Source of the DNA: Endomicrobiellum devescovinae
GTDB lineage: Bacteria > Elusimicrobiota > Endomicrobiia > Endomicrobiales > Endomicrobiaceae
Length of the DNA stretch: 40,242 bases
NCBI GenBank assembly: GCA_031255495.1
Contig: JAIRSK010000044.1
Coordinates: 1 to 40,242 of the forward strand
Reading direction: 5' to 3'
In this document: positions 24,881 through 33,260 of the stretch, piece after piece
Layout: every line of letters begins with the position of its first letter
Position numbering within the stretch: the stretch's first letter is position 1
The notes under the pieces: model-generated
The model's input: only the letters and a program-made list of their open reading frames with translations
The model's database searches: none
Told to the model about the DNA's origin: nothing
Translations under genes and position numbers: made by a program

Positions 24881-25422
24881 ATGTTGCCAAATCTTTCCTT
24901 ATAAGATTTACTGCATGCGCAATACTTTTGCATATAATAACCTTTTTGTCTCAACGAGTTTTTACCTTCATAAAAATTGGGTCTAAAATCACAATATAAA
25001 AACTTTACTCCATATTTATATGCCAAACTGTCTGCAATCTGCTTTATCAAGTCATGCTTCTGATACGGACTTGAAAGTAATGAAGTCGTAAAAAAATCAA
25101 AACCGTTATCTTTTGCAAACTTAACTGTCTTTTCAAGTCTAAAAGTATAACAAAAACCGCATTGTTCGTAGCTTTTGTCTTTCCAATCTTTATAATTATA
25201 TAGGAAATCTGGATTTTCGCAGAAAGGAATGCCTAATTCTTTAGCATATCTTACAGCCGACTCTTTTCTCTTTTTGTATTCTTCATCGTCGTAAATATTG
25301 GGATTATACCAGTAAAAAGATATGTCGTATATATTTTGCAAAATTTTCACAGCGGAAGCCGAACAAGGAGCACAGCAGATATGCAATAAAACCTTATTTT
25401 TTGAATTAAGCGAATTATCCAT
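24877..25422 (-). CDS. queH: Epoxyqueuosine reductase QueH
   Basis: QueH performs the last step of queuosine synthesis, reducing epoxyqueuosine in tRNA; it replaces the unrelated cobalamin-dependent QueG. The 181-residue protein begins LLHICCAPCSA (Cys16, Cys17, Cys20). It has YWYNPNIYDDEEYKKR, a C-G-F-C pair at mid-protein, TTSLLSSPYQKHD and a final CACSKS. These cysteines bind the iron-sulphur cluster and second metal. QueA is encoded two genes downstream. The gene lies 9 bases downstream of ruvB, so queuosine genes may be read from the ruv message. Confidence 0.95.
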   Translation of the reverse strand: MDNSLNSKNKVLLHICCAPCSASAVKILQNIYDISFYWYNPNIYDDEEYKKRKESAVRYAKELGIPFCENPDFLYNYKDWKDKSYEQCGFCYTFRLEKTVKFAKDNGFDFFTTSLLSSPYQKHDLIKQIADSLAYKYGVKFLYCDFRPNFYEGKNSLRQKGYYMQKYCACSKSYKERFGNI

Positions 25423-25431
25423 TTTAATCTT

Positions 25432-26454
25432 TTAAAATAACTCTTTTGGGAAGTTTTTTGGCGTTTCAATGCCGAGATGTTTATACCCTGATTCGGTAAC
25501 CACTCTGCCTCTGGATGTTCTAGCGATAAAACCGGATTGTATAAGATATGGCTCGTATAAGTCAGTTATTGTATCTGGTTCTTCCGATATTGCGACTGCA
25601 ATAGTGTCAATGCCTACAGGACCGCCGCCGAACTTATTAATTAAAACAGTAAGGATAAGCCTGTCCATCTTATCAAGACCAGCACCGTCAACCTCCAAAG
25701 CGTTTAAAGCTTCTTTTGCTATGTCTAAAGTAATTTTACCGCCTTTAACTTCAGCAAAATCCCTCACTCTTTTTAATAGTCTGTTGACGATTCTTGGCGT
25801 TCCTCGCGAACGTCTTGCTATTTCTTTGTTTGCAGTGTCGTCAATTGCTATATTCAGAATAGATGCAGAACGCTCAACTATATGCGTAAGATCTTTTATC
25901 CCATAAAAATCTAAATGTTCTATAATGCCAAATCTGTCCCTCAAAGGGCTTGATAAAAGTCCCGCTCTTGTTGTAGCTCCAATTAGGGTAAAACGTGGTA
26001 CGGGGAGTTTAATGGTCTTTGCGGACGGTCCTTGACCTATTATAATATCAAGCTCAAAATCTTCCATGACAGGATACAAAGACTCTTCAACAAGATGGTT
26101 TATTCTATGGATTTCGTCTATAAAAAATATGTCTCCTTCTGAAAGATTTGTAAGAATTGCCGCTAAATCGCCTACTCGTTCTAATACTGGTCCGGATGTC
26201 ACTCTAAGATTGCTGCCCATCTCTTTTGCAATTATATGGGAAAGAGTAGTTTTGCCGAGCCCCGGAGGAGCATAAAATAAACAGTGGTCTAAAGCCTCTC
26301 GTCTGTTTTTCGCCGCTTCTATAAAAACTTTAAGATTGCTCTTAAGTTTTTCTTGACCTATAAAATCATCAAGGCTTTGAGGTCTTAAGGAGTTTTCTAT
26401 CCTATCTTCATCAGACGTTTTAATGGGCTCAACAATTCTTTCTATTTTGTCCAT
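25432..26454 (-). CDS. ruvB: Holliday junction branch-migration ATPase RuvB
   Basis: RuvB is the hexameric AAA+ motor that drives branch migration together with RuvA. The 340 residues include LRPQSLDDFIGQ, Walker A (PPGLGKTT, 63-70), Walker B with DEIHR (113-117), and ATTRAGLLSSPLRDRFG as sensor/arginine-finger region. The C-terminal winged helix contains GGPVGIDTIA and EPYLIQSGFIARTSRGR. It follows ruvA by 3 bases, with an AGGA about 12 bases before its ATG inside the end of ruvA. It appears complete. Confidence 0.98.
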   Translation of the reverse strand: MDKIERIVEPIKTSDEDRIENSLRPQSLDDFIGQEKLKSNLKVFIEAAKNRREALDHCLFYAPPGLGKTTLSHIIAKEMGSNLRVTSGPVLERVGDLAAILTNLSEGDIFFIDEIHRINHLVEESLYPVMEDFELDIIIGQGPSAKTIKLPVPRFTLIGATTRAGLLSSPLRDRFGIIEHLDFYGIKDLTHIVERSASILNIAIDDTANKEIARRSRGTPRIVNRLLKRVRDFAEVKGGKITLDIAKEALNALEVDGAGLDKMDRLILTVLINKFGGGPVGIDTIAVAISEEPDTITDLYEPYLIQSGFIARTSRGRVVTESGYKHLGIETPKNFPKELF

Positions 26455-26457
26455 TAT

Positions 26458-27072
26458 TTAAAATTCCTGCAAAGATTTAGTTATTAAATTTTCTAAAGTT
26501 ATATTCTCGTCTTGTTCGTATATTTTATTCACTGCAGTTCTTGCTTGTTGTTCTTTATACCCAAGAGCAGTGAGACCTTCTATAGCTTCCAAAATTAATT
26601 TATTTTCAGTTAGATTTACGTTTGTCCATTTCTCCTTACCTGATACTTCTACGCCAATTATTTTATCTTTTAAAGCCGCTATAAGCTTATCTGCAGTCTT
26701 TTTTGTAAATCCAAACACTGCATGAAGCATTGATGGATTTTTTGAAATTACAGCAGTTTTGAAATCAGCAAAAGATTTGGAAATTTTATCTATGTACTCC
26801 ATTGCTTTCTTGGCGCCTATTCCGGGAACTTCATCTTTTATTAAAAGGTACATATCCCTTTCTTCTTTAGTCAAAAAACCATATAGGCATATAACCCCGC
26901 CGTACATTCCCGAAACACTTTCAACAACATATATTTTTACTTGGTTTCCGATTTCTGAAAGTTTGGAAAATGTTGACACAGTAATAATAGCTCCGTAACC
27001 TATACCATTGATATCCACTGTTATAGTATTTGTTGATTTAGACTCTAATGTCCCACAAATATAATCTAACAT
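26458..27072 (-). CDS. ruvA: Holliday junction DNA helicase subunit RuvA
   Basis: RuvA forms the tetramer that holds the four-way junction and loads RuvB. I place the start at the ATG at 27072 (MLDYICGTLES), the usual RuvA N-terminus, giving 204 residues; a TTG seven codons earlier is less likely. Domain I is the OB fold, domain II has helix-hairpin-helix motifs (KDEVPGIGAKK, and a less typical VFGFTKKTADK lacking the second glycine), and a C-terminal domain III contacts RuvB. The A of this ATG is also the last base of the autotransporter stop (TAATG overlap). No purine-rich ribosome site is visible upstream, so translation probably depends on ribosomes finishing the autotransporter frame. 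Confidence 0.95.
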   Translation of the reverse strand: MLDYICGTLESKSTNTITVDINGIGYGAIITVSTFSKLSEIGNQVKIYVVESVSGMYGGVICLYGFLTKEERDMYLLIKDEVPGIGAKKAMEYIDKISKSFADFKTAVISKNPSMLHAVFGFTKKTADKLIAALKDKIIGVEVSGKEKWTNVNLTENKLILEAIEGLTALGYKEQQARTAVNKIYEQDENITLENLITKSLQEF

Positions 27073-29178
27073 TATATTGAATAAGAAAGCCAACAGCTAC
27101 CAGAAAATCCTTCTCTCTTCCCTACAAATCCTTCTCCGCTAATACCTATATTCCATCTATTCCCTATACCATACTTTAATCCTACTTCTCCTATTCCTAT
27201 TGTTCCTGCTAACTTTATACTTTCTATTGGGTACTCATTCCCATTATATAATGCTTTTGCTTTTACCTCTCCATCTAGCTCTTGCTCCCCTGCTATGCCT
27301 ATATATGTTTCCATCTTTGTTTTTACTTTAAATTTCACTTTTCCCCCTACTCTTATCCTATGAGACATTACTTCATTAAACTTCATATTATCATCTACAA
27401 GTTTTATATTTTTTCCCTCTTGCATCGTAAATGTATATCTTCCAATACCTTCTACCTCTAGCTTATTGTTTATCTTGTAACTGTAACCTGCCCCTAAATG
27501 GAACCCCATATACAATGCATTATAATCATATGTTAGTTCTTGTACCGGTACATCTAGCCATGTGCCAGAAGTCTTATAGTCTATTTTTCCATTTCCTACT
27601 CTTACTGATCCATCTACGTATAAACCTGCTATTTTTCTGTCTCCTCCTAGCTCTACTTTTCCTAGCAGTCCTGCTCCTGTATAGTCGTTATTTCCTTTTG
27701 CTTCTCCTTGTACAAACTCAGGATCTATTTTATAGTCCCCCCCCCCTCTCAAAGAATACTCCCCCAAATACTTTATCTTCTTCCATCTCAACGTTCTTTC
27801 CTATTCCTGCAATTACCCCGTATCCGCTTATGTTAGATACTGAGCCTGTTTTATATTTACTTTTTCCAAACTGTACTGCTCCAAATGGAACTATTTCTTG
27901 TCCTGTTATTTTTTCTAATTCTTCTATTCCTCTTCCTGCCAAAAGGTCTCCTCCTTGATTTACAGACGCTATTCCTGCGCCTCTCCCTTGGCTGTATTGT
28001 TTACTTCTTTCATTAAGTACTAATTGTTCTTCTAATAATGTCGCTATTATATTAGTCCTGCTAGGATCTAGATTAAGATTAATCTTGCTTTTTTTCTCAA
28101 ACAATGGAGTTGAATATTTCTCTATAGTCAAATTACTGTTGGTACTAAAGTTAACAAATCCCGCGTCACAGTGCATTATCGTTATTGAGTCTCCTAATGA
28201 GATAGTATTTTCTTTAGTCATTTCTATGTCTATGAAAACACCATCTAAGTTTAAGGATTGTATAGTAACTGTTGGATCAAAGGATACTCCTGAAGCAAAT
28301 GACAATACTGTATCACCTGCTTTTATTCCTTCATACAAATAAAATTTATAATTGGTAAAATTACCAACTCTTGTTACACGATATTCTTTATTTGCATGAA
28401 AAGTTAACATGTTGTTGCTTAGCTCAAGAACAGATGGAGGCTGTGAGTAAAATTTTACACCTTGTATGTTTATTTCAGATGCATCTAAAACAACATTTTT
28501 AGATAAAGTTATTGTATTTTCTGTGATATATAAAGAATTAACAGGAGAACTTCCTGTATTAGAGATTGCTGCAGCGAGTATGTTTATAGAGTTACCTTTT
28601 AAAGAAACATTTTCAGAGATATTTATGACATTGTTAGATATTTGTAAATTTGAATCGCCCTGATTATTAGTATTCCGTACGGCTATTATGTTTAGTAATT
28701 CGTTGGCATTAATGGAAACATCAGGGAAGATGTTTATTTTGTTTGAGATCGCGTTCCCTTTAGCTATAGCCGCAGAGATGGTTGTGCCGATACTATTCAC
28801 AATCTCAGTGTTCTTAGCTATATTTACTATATTATTGTTTGCATCAGAATAAGTGGAGGAATTAAAGCAACCATAAAGAAATATATACGCAGGAGAGGAC
28901 ACAATACCATTTACATTCAAGACATTACCTAAAAATGTATCATTGTTTGTAGTAAATGCTCCCATAATATTCGGAGAAGAATCAATATTAATATTTCCAA
29001 CATTTAAAGTATTGTAAGTTACATCTTGTCCAAAGGGGGATTTCCCCTTATCTCCTTGTCCGTTTCCAGCAATATTTTGGTTAATAATTGAGTTATATAC
29101 GTCAACAGTCTGCTCTGCTTTAGAAACACTAATGAATAGACCTGTTAAAAACAAAACTACAAATTTTTTTTTAACCAT
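27072..29178 (-). pseudogene. Autotransporter, out of frame at a G10 tract (phase-variable rather than dead)
   Basis: The N-terminal part has a signal peptide (about residues 1-21) and an Asn-rich passenger with many short strands, as in beta-helix adhesins. From about residue 380 the autotransporter barrel starts (LLAGRGIEELEKITGQ and onward) and ends in CWLSYSI. As written, translation stops at 27730 after 482 residues, just after R-G-G-G. The rest of the barrel continues in another frame down to 27072. The break coincides with ten G. Nine G would give one 701-residue protein and twelve G a 702-residue one. A strong AGGAGG (29191-29186) precedes the ATG. The gene lies 14 bases after ruvC and overlaps ruvA by one base. 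The full-length form would display the passenger on the cell surface; the ligand is unknown. Confidence 0.88.
27737..27746 (-). repeat. G10 homopolymer, predicted phase-variation switch
   Basis: Ten consecutive C on the plus strand (G on the coding strand) lie in an AT-rich genome, inside a surface-protein gene, exactly where the frame breaks. Such tracts change length by slipped-strand mispairing. Here n = 9 or 12 is ON and n = 10 or 11 is OFF. Confidence 0.9.
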
Positions 29179-29185
29179 AATTAAC

Positions 29186-29191
29186 CCTCCT
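29186..29191 (-). promoter_or_regulatory. Strong Shine-Dalgarno site of the autotransporter
   Basis: AGGAGG lies 7 bases before the ATG at 29178, immediately after the ruvC stop (29195-29193). It is one of the strongest ribosome sites in the window, in contrast to ruvA, which has none. Confidence 0.85.
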
Positions 29192-29192
29192 G

Positions 29193-29663
29193 TTAGTTAA
29201 TAGAAATATGGCAAATAGCTATTGCCAATGCATCTGCTGCATCGTCAGGTTTTGGAATTTCTTTAAGCTTTAAAAAAGTTTTAACCATATGTTGCATTTG
29301 GTGTTTGTCTGCAGAACCATAGCCTGTAAGGGCTATTTTAACACATCTAGGATTGTATTCAAATAAAGGAATCTTATTCATTGAAACAGTTAAAACTATT
29401 GCGCCTCTGGACTGCCCTACAGATGCTACAGTTTTAGACGCTTTTAAAAAGAATAGCTCTTCTATAGCGACGACTTCAGGTTTATATCTGTTTATAACAG
29501 ATTGAAGTTCGTCATGAACTGTATGGAGCCTTTCTATAAGAGGAGCCGGAGGCATCGTTTTGATACAACCGTATTGTATGGCGTTGATTTTATCTTTTGA
29601 TAAAGCTTCAACAACCCCCCAGCCTGTAAGAGAAAGACCCGGATCAATTCCAAGTACTATCAT
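29193..29663 (-). CDS. ruvC: Holliday junction resolvase RuvC
   Basis: RuvC cuts Holliday junctions processed by RuvAB. The 156 residues include the RNase H-fold acidic residues: Asp7 in GIDPGLSLTGWG, Glu68/Glu69 in AIEELFF, and Asp140/141/144 in KPDDAADALAIAICH. All are present. The gene abuts yebC (1-base overlap), an order seen in many bacteria (yebC-ruvC-ruvA-ruvB). Here, however, an autotransporter gene separates ruvC from ruvA. Confidence 0.97.
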   Translation of the reverse strand: MIVLGIDPGLSLTGWGVVEALSKDKINAIQYGCIKTMPPAPLIERLHTVHDELQSVINRYKPEVVAIEELFFLKASKTVASVGQSRGAIVLTVSMNKIPLFEYNPRCVKIALTGYGSADKHQMQHMVKTFLKLKEIPKPDDAADALAIAICHISIN

Positions 29664-30418
29664 TACTCTTCTATTTTCTCCATTTCTTCTGAGGAAATGT
29701 CAAAGTTCGCATAGACATTCTTAACGTCTTCGTGTTCTTCTAAAGAATCCATAAGTTTTAGCATACATTTTGCGTCGTCGCCTGAAAGAGCTACCTGAGT
29801 TTGAGGAATCATGCTTATTTCAGAAGAGGTTACACTTATATTTTTTTCTTTCAGGGATTTCTTTACGGATTCCAAATCTGAAGGATTTGTTATGATTTCA
29901 TATATATCGCTGTCAGCTTCGCTTTTAAAATCTTCGGCGCCCGCTTCTAAAGCTGCATTCATAACAGTTTCTTCGTCGGTTCCAGATTTATTTACTGTTA
30001 TATAGCCTTTTCTGTCAAACATCCAACCTACGCATCCAGTTTCGCCAAGGTTTCCTTTGTGGCTTGAAAACATTTTTCTTATTTCTGAAGCTGTTCTGTT
30101 TTTATTATCCGTAGTTACTTCCACTATTAAAGCCACACCTGCTGGACCATATCCCTCGTAAACCATTTCTTCGTAAATCGCACCCGGTATTTCGCCGTTA
30201 CCTCGTTGTATTGCTTTCTTTATGTTATCCTGAGGCATATTTGCTTCTTTAGCGTCGTCAATAGCTTTTCTTAGACGAGCATTGTTTTCAATCTGAGCTC
30301 CGCCTTCTTTTGTTGCAACTACAATTTCTCTTATAATTTTTGTAAAAACTTTGCCCTTTCTTGCGTCAGTTGCTGCTTTTTTATGTTTAATACTAGCCCA
30401 TTTATTATGACCTGACAT
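29663..30418 (-). CDS. YebC/PmpR family (TACO1-like) protein
   Basis: The 251-residue protein begins MSGHNKWASIKHKKAATDARKG-like with KVFTKIIREI, the YebC signature, and contains ARLRKAIDDAKEANMPQDNI-type sequence and EMVYEGYGPAGVALIVEV. Members were described as transcriptional regulators; more recent work points to a role in translation of proline-rich stretches. It heads the ruvC run. The gap upstream to atpC (137 bases) has a TATAAT at 30454-30449 but no good -35 box. Complete and of normal length. Confidence 0.95.
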   Translation of the reverse strand: MSGHNKWASIKHKKAATDARKGKVFTKIIREIVVATKEGGAQIENNARLRKAIDDAKEANMPQDNIKKAIQRGNGEIPGAIYEEMVYEGYGPAGVALIVEVTTDNKNRTASEIRKMFSSHKGNLGETGCVGWMFDRKGYITVNKSGTDEETVMNAALEAGAEDFKSEADSDIYEIITNPSDLESVKKSLKEKNISVTSSEISMIPQTQVALSGDDAKCMLKLMDSLEEHEDVKNVYANFDISSEEMEKIEE

Positions 30419-30448
30419 AGGTTTTACTCCTATTTATTTATGCAAATA

Positions 30449-30454
30449 ATTATA
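30449..30454 (-). promoter_or_regulatory. Possible -10 box of the yebC-ruv operon
   Basis: A perfect TATAAT lies on the minus strand about 31 bases before the yebC ATG. No convincing -35 hexamer is found at the right distance, so confidence is modest. The rest of the 137-base gap shows only weak, imperfect inverted repeats after atpC. Confidence 0.35.
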
Positions 30455-30555
30455 AATTGTTTGTTGCTAAATACATCGCAAAACTGAAACTACAAAAACT
30501 TAAAATTATTCTGAACTATTTGTAACAATAAGGAATATTAAGCACACATATCATA

Positions 30556-30972
30556 TTACATGCCTTTACGTTTGAGACCTATCCCTGATTTTAACTCTGC
30601 AACAGATTTTTTCAATTCAGTTTCTATAACGGACATATCAACAAAATTCTTTCTCTTTTCTTTCATCTCTTTTGCAAGTTTTACAGCCTGCTCTATCTTA
30701 TGTTTATTAGTTTCATCAGAACTTGCAGCAAATTCCGCTATTACGTTAATATTTTTATTTGTAATCTCTGCAAAACCACCTGTAATAGTTATCTTTTTTA
30801 CGCCGTCTGAAGATTCAAGTATTATCTCGCCATGTTTTAAGTTAGTTACAAGTCCTTCATGTCCAGGCAAGACTGTTATTATACCGTTTGCTGTAGGAAA
30901 AGAAGCGGAACGTATCTCTCCTTTAAAAACAAGCCCTTGTGGCGATAAAATTTCTATTCCAAAATTATTCAT
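30556..30972 (-). CDS. atpC: F1 ATP synthase epsilon subunit
   Basis: The 138-residue protein has the N-terminal beta-sandwich (EILSPQGLVFKGEIRSASFPT, with LPGHEGLVTNLKHGEI following) and the C-terminal helical hairpin rich in Lys/Glu. It is part of the central stalk, coupling rotation and inhibiting ATP hydrolysis. It is the last gene of the ATP synthase operon, 15 bases after atpD. Confidence 0.96.
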   Translation of the reverse strand: MNNFGIEILSPQGLVFKGEIRSASFPTANGIITVLPGHEGLVTNLKHGEIILESSDGVKKITITGGFAEITNKNINVIAEFAASSDETNKHKIEQAVKLAKEMKEKRKNFVDMSVIETELKKSVAELKSGIGLKRKGM

Positions 30973-30987
30973 ATTTTCCCGCTTTCA

Positions 30988-32409
30988 TTAATTTTGAGAA
31001 GTTTTTTTGGCTTTTTCAACAGCCTCTTCAATTGAGCCTACCATATAGAAAGCCTGCTCAGGCAAAGAATCATACTTTCCTTCAATGATTTCTTTGAAAC
31101 CTCTTACAGTGTCTTCAATCTTAACATACTTACCTTCAATACCTGTAAAGGTTTCTGCAACGAACATTGGCTGAGTCAAGAATCTTTGAACTTTTCTTGC
31201 TCTTGAAACGATTATCTTATCTTCATCGGAAAGTTCGTCCATGCCGAGAATTGCTATTATGTCTTGCAAATCTTTATATTTTTGTAGAATCTTTTTAACT
31301 GACATTGCAACATTATAATGGTCGTCGCCTATTACATTGGGATCCAAAAGTCTTGAAGAAGATGTGAGCGGGTTTACAGCAGGATACAAACCTTGCTCCA
31401 TGATTGCTCTGTCCAACGTTAATGTTGCGTCTAAGTGAGCGAAAATAGCCACAGGTGCTGGATCCGTATAGTCGTCAGCAGGAACGTAAACAGCCTGAAC
31501 AGAAGTAACTGAGCCTTTATTTGTTGACGTAATTCTTTCCTGCAAATCACCCATGTCTTTTGCCAAGTTAGGCTGATAGCCTACTGCAGAAGGCATTCTT
31601 CCCAAGAGTGCAGAAACTTCGCTTCCAGCTTGTGCAAATCTGAATATATTATCTATAAAAAGTAAAACATCTTCACCTTTTTGATCTCTGAAATATTCAG
31701 ACATTGTAAGAGCTGTAAGAGCCACTCTCATTCTGTTTCCAGGAGGTTCGTTCATCTGACCAAAAACCAGAACTGTTTTGTCCATAACTTTAGATTCTTC
31801 CATTTCCATCCACAAATCTGTTCCTTCTCTGGTTCTTTCGCCTACTCCAGCAAAAACAGAGTGTCCATTGTGTACAGCGGCTATATTTCTTATAAGTTCT
31901 TTAACAATAACCGTTTTGCCTACTCCTGCGCCTCCGAAAATACCAATTTTCCCTCCCTTTGTGAAAGGAGAAATCAAATCTATAACTTTAATGCCCGTTT
32001 CAAGCATTTCAGGCGTAGTTTTTTGATCTACAAAAGCAGGTGCGGGTCTGTGTATAGGGTTTCTAGCTACTGAAGCGTCAATTTCCCCTAAAGCGTCAAC
32101 AGGTTCTCCCAAAACGTTAAATATTCTTCCGAGAGTTTTTTCTCCTACAGGAACGCTTATTGGGGCAAAAGTTCTTGCAGCCTTCATTCCTCTTTTCATT
32201 CCATCTGTAGATCCCATAGCGATGGTTCTTACTTCAGAATTGTCCATTTCAAACATGGTTTCAAGCGTTAGTTTACTGCCGTCGGGCATTTTCATAGTCA
32301 AAGCTTCATATACATCAGGCACATGCCCCTCAAACTTAAAGTCCACAACAGCTCCTTGAACTCTTATCACAGTACCCTGATTTTCAAGTTCTTTTTCTTT
32401 CTTTTCCAT
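30988..32409 (-). CDS. atpD: F1 ATP synthase beta subunit (catalytic)
   Basis: The 473-residue catalytic subunit has the P-loop GGAGVGKT at 159-166, GERTREGTDLW, the DELSEED-like loop MDELSDEDKI, and the catalytic glutamate region LVFGQMNEPPGNRMR. It forms alternating alpha3beta3 sites for ATP synthesis on the cytoplasmic F1 head. A few extra charged residues precede the core at the N-terminus (EKKEKELENQG). It follows atpG by 2 bases. Strong conservation suggests the cell relies on this enzyme, in either direction. Confidence 0.98.
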   Translation of the reverse strand: MEKKEKELENQGTVIRVQGAVVDFKFEGHVPDVYEALTMKMPDGSKLTLETMFEMDNSEVRTIAMGSTDGMKRGMKAARTFAPISVPVGEKTLGRIFNVLGEPVDALGEIDASVARNPIHRPAPAFVDQKTTPEMLETGIKVIDLISPFTKGGKIGIFGGAGVGKTVIVKELIRNIAAVHNGHSVFAGVGERTREGTDLWMEMEESKVMDKTVLVFGQMNEPPGNRMRVALTALTMSEYFRDQKGEDVLLFIDNIFRFAQAGSEVSALLGRMPSAVGYQPNLAKDMGDLQERITSTNKGSVTSVQAVYVPADDYTDPAPVAIFAHLDATLTLDRAIMEQGLYPAVNPLTSSSRLLDPNVIGDDHYNVAMSVKKILQKYKDLQDIIAILGMDELSDEDKIIVSRARKVQRFLTQPMFVAETFTGIEGKYVKIEDTVRGFKEIIEGKYDSLPEQAFYMVGSIEEAVEKAKKTSQN

Positions 32410-32411
32410 TT

Positions 32412-33260
32412 TTACATTCCCTGTTGTCCGTTAGCAAGATCTAATAACTCGTTGGTAATTTTTTCTTGTCTGGACCTGTTATAAATATTAGTTAAAGACG
32501 TAGAAATATCTTTAGCATTGTCTTTTGCGTTTTTCATAGCCGCCATTCTCGCTGCCTGCTCCGAAGCGTAAGCATTCATAATTGCGCTGTAAAACTCAAC
32601 TTCAAAATAAAAAGGAAGCAAATCTTTTAAAACCTCAAAAGGGCTTGGTTCAAATAAATAATCAGTGACAACTTCTTTAAATTCTTGGTCAGGCTTTATG
32701 GGAAAAATCTCTTCAACTACAGGTTTCTGCACAAGCATATTTTTAAATTCTGTATATATTACGCTCACTTTTGTAACTTCACCTGAAATATAGAACTTTT
32801 TTGCTATGTCTATCATGGGATAAATATCATTATAACTTGGAAATTTTGCCCCCATCTCAAAAGAAGCAAGTATGTTATACCCGTGTCTTGTAACATCGCT
32901 GGATGCCTTTTTGCCTATAACTACGATATAATCGTCATTTCGTAAATATGTACTTACAGTCTTAAGCAGATTTACAACCAAGCCCCCGGCAAGACCTTTA
33001 TCGGGAGAGATTATATATACAAGACGTTTGCCGTCGCTCTCCTTCAAAAACTTTTCCATCTCTTTGGAATACAAGTCTTGATCCGTAATAATTCTCTGTA
33101 CTATGCTCTTGATTTTTCTAGAGTATGGATTATGCTTCTCTACGGAATCTTGAGCTTTGCGTATTTTAGACGCAGAAATCATTTCCATGGCTTTGGCTAT
33201 TTGAGCAATGCTGTTTGAAGTTTTTATTCTCTTTTTAAGCTGTTGCAGATTCTGAGCCAT
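32412..33260 (-). CDS. atpG: F1 ATP synthase gamma subunit
   Basis: The 282-residue central rotor shaft begins NLQQLKKRIKTSNSIAQIAKAMEMISASK, of which the SIAQIAKAMEMI segment is the family hallmark. The C-terminal helix includes YSAIMNAYASEQAARMAAMKNA, which runs through the alpha3beta3 ring. ISPDKGLAGGL marks the globular part. Its start overlaps the end of atpA by 26 bases, implying translational coupling. Length and ends are normal. Confidence 0.97.
   Translation of the reverse strand: MAQNLQQLKKRIKTSNSIAQIAKAMEMISASKIRKAQDSVEKHNPYSRKIKSIVQRIITDQDLYSKEMEKFLKESDGKRLVYIISPDKGLAGGLVVNLLKTVSTYLRNDDYIVVIGKKASSDVTRHGYNILASFEMGAKFPSYNDIYPMIDIAKKFYISGEVTKVSVIYTEFKNMLVQKPVVEEIFPIKPDQEFKEVVTDYLFEPSPFEVLKDLLPFYFEVEFYSAIMNAYASEQAARMAAMKNAKDNAKDISTSLTNIYNRSRQEKITNELLDLANGQQGM

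Noticed and set aside
27073..27093. TTG start for ruvA seven codons upstream
   Set aside because: No ribosome site is at proper distance and the ATG at 27072 matches the usual RuvA start.
27072..27791. Independent small outer-membrane protein gene
   Set aside because: It lacks a signal peptide and ribosome site; its content is the second part of an autotransporter barrel, continuous with the upstream frame across the G10 tract.
30419..30555. tRNA or small RNA gene between atpC and yebC
   Set aside because: No cloverleaf or stable stem was found; the gap is AT-rich with only a weak imperfect hairpin and a -10-like box.
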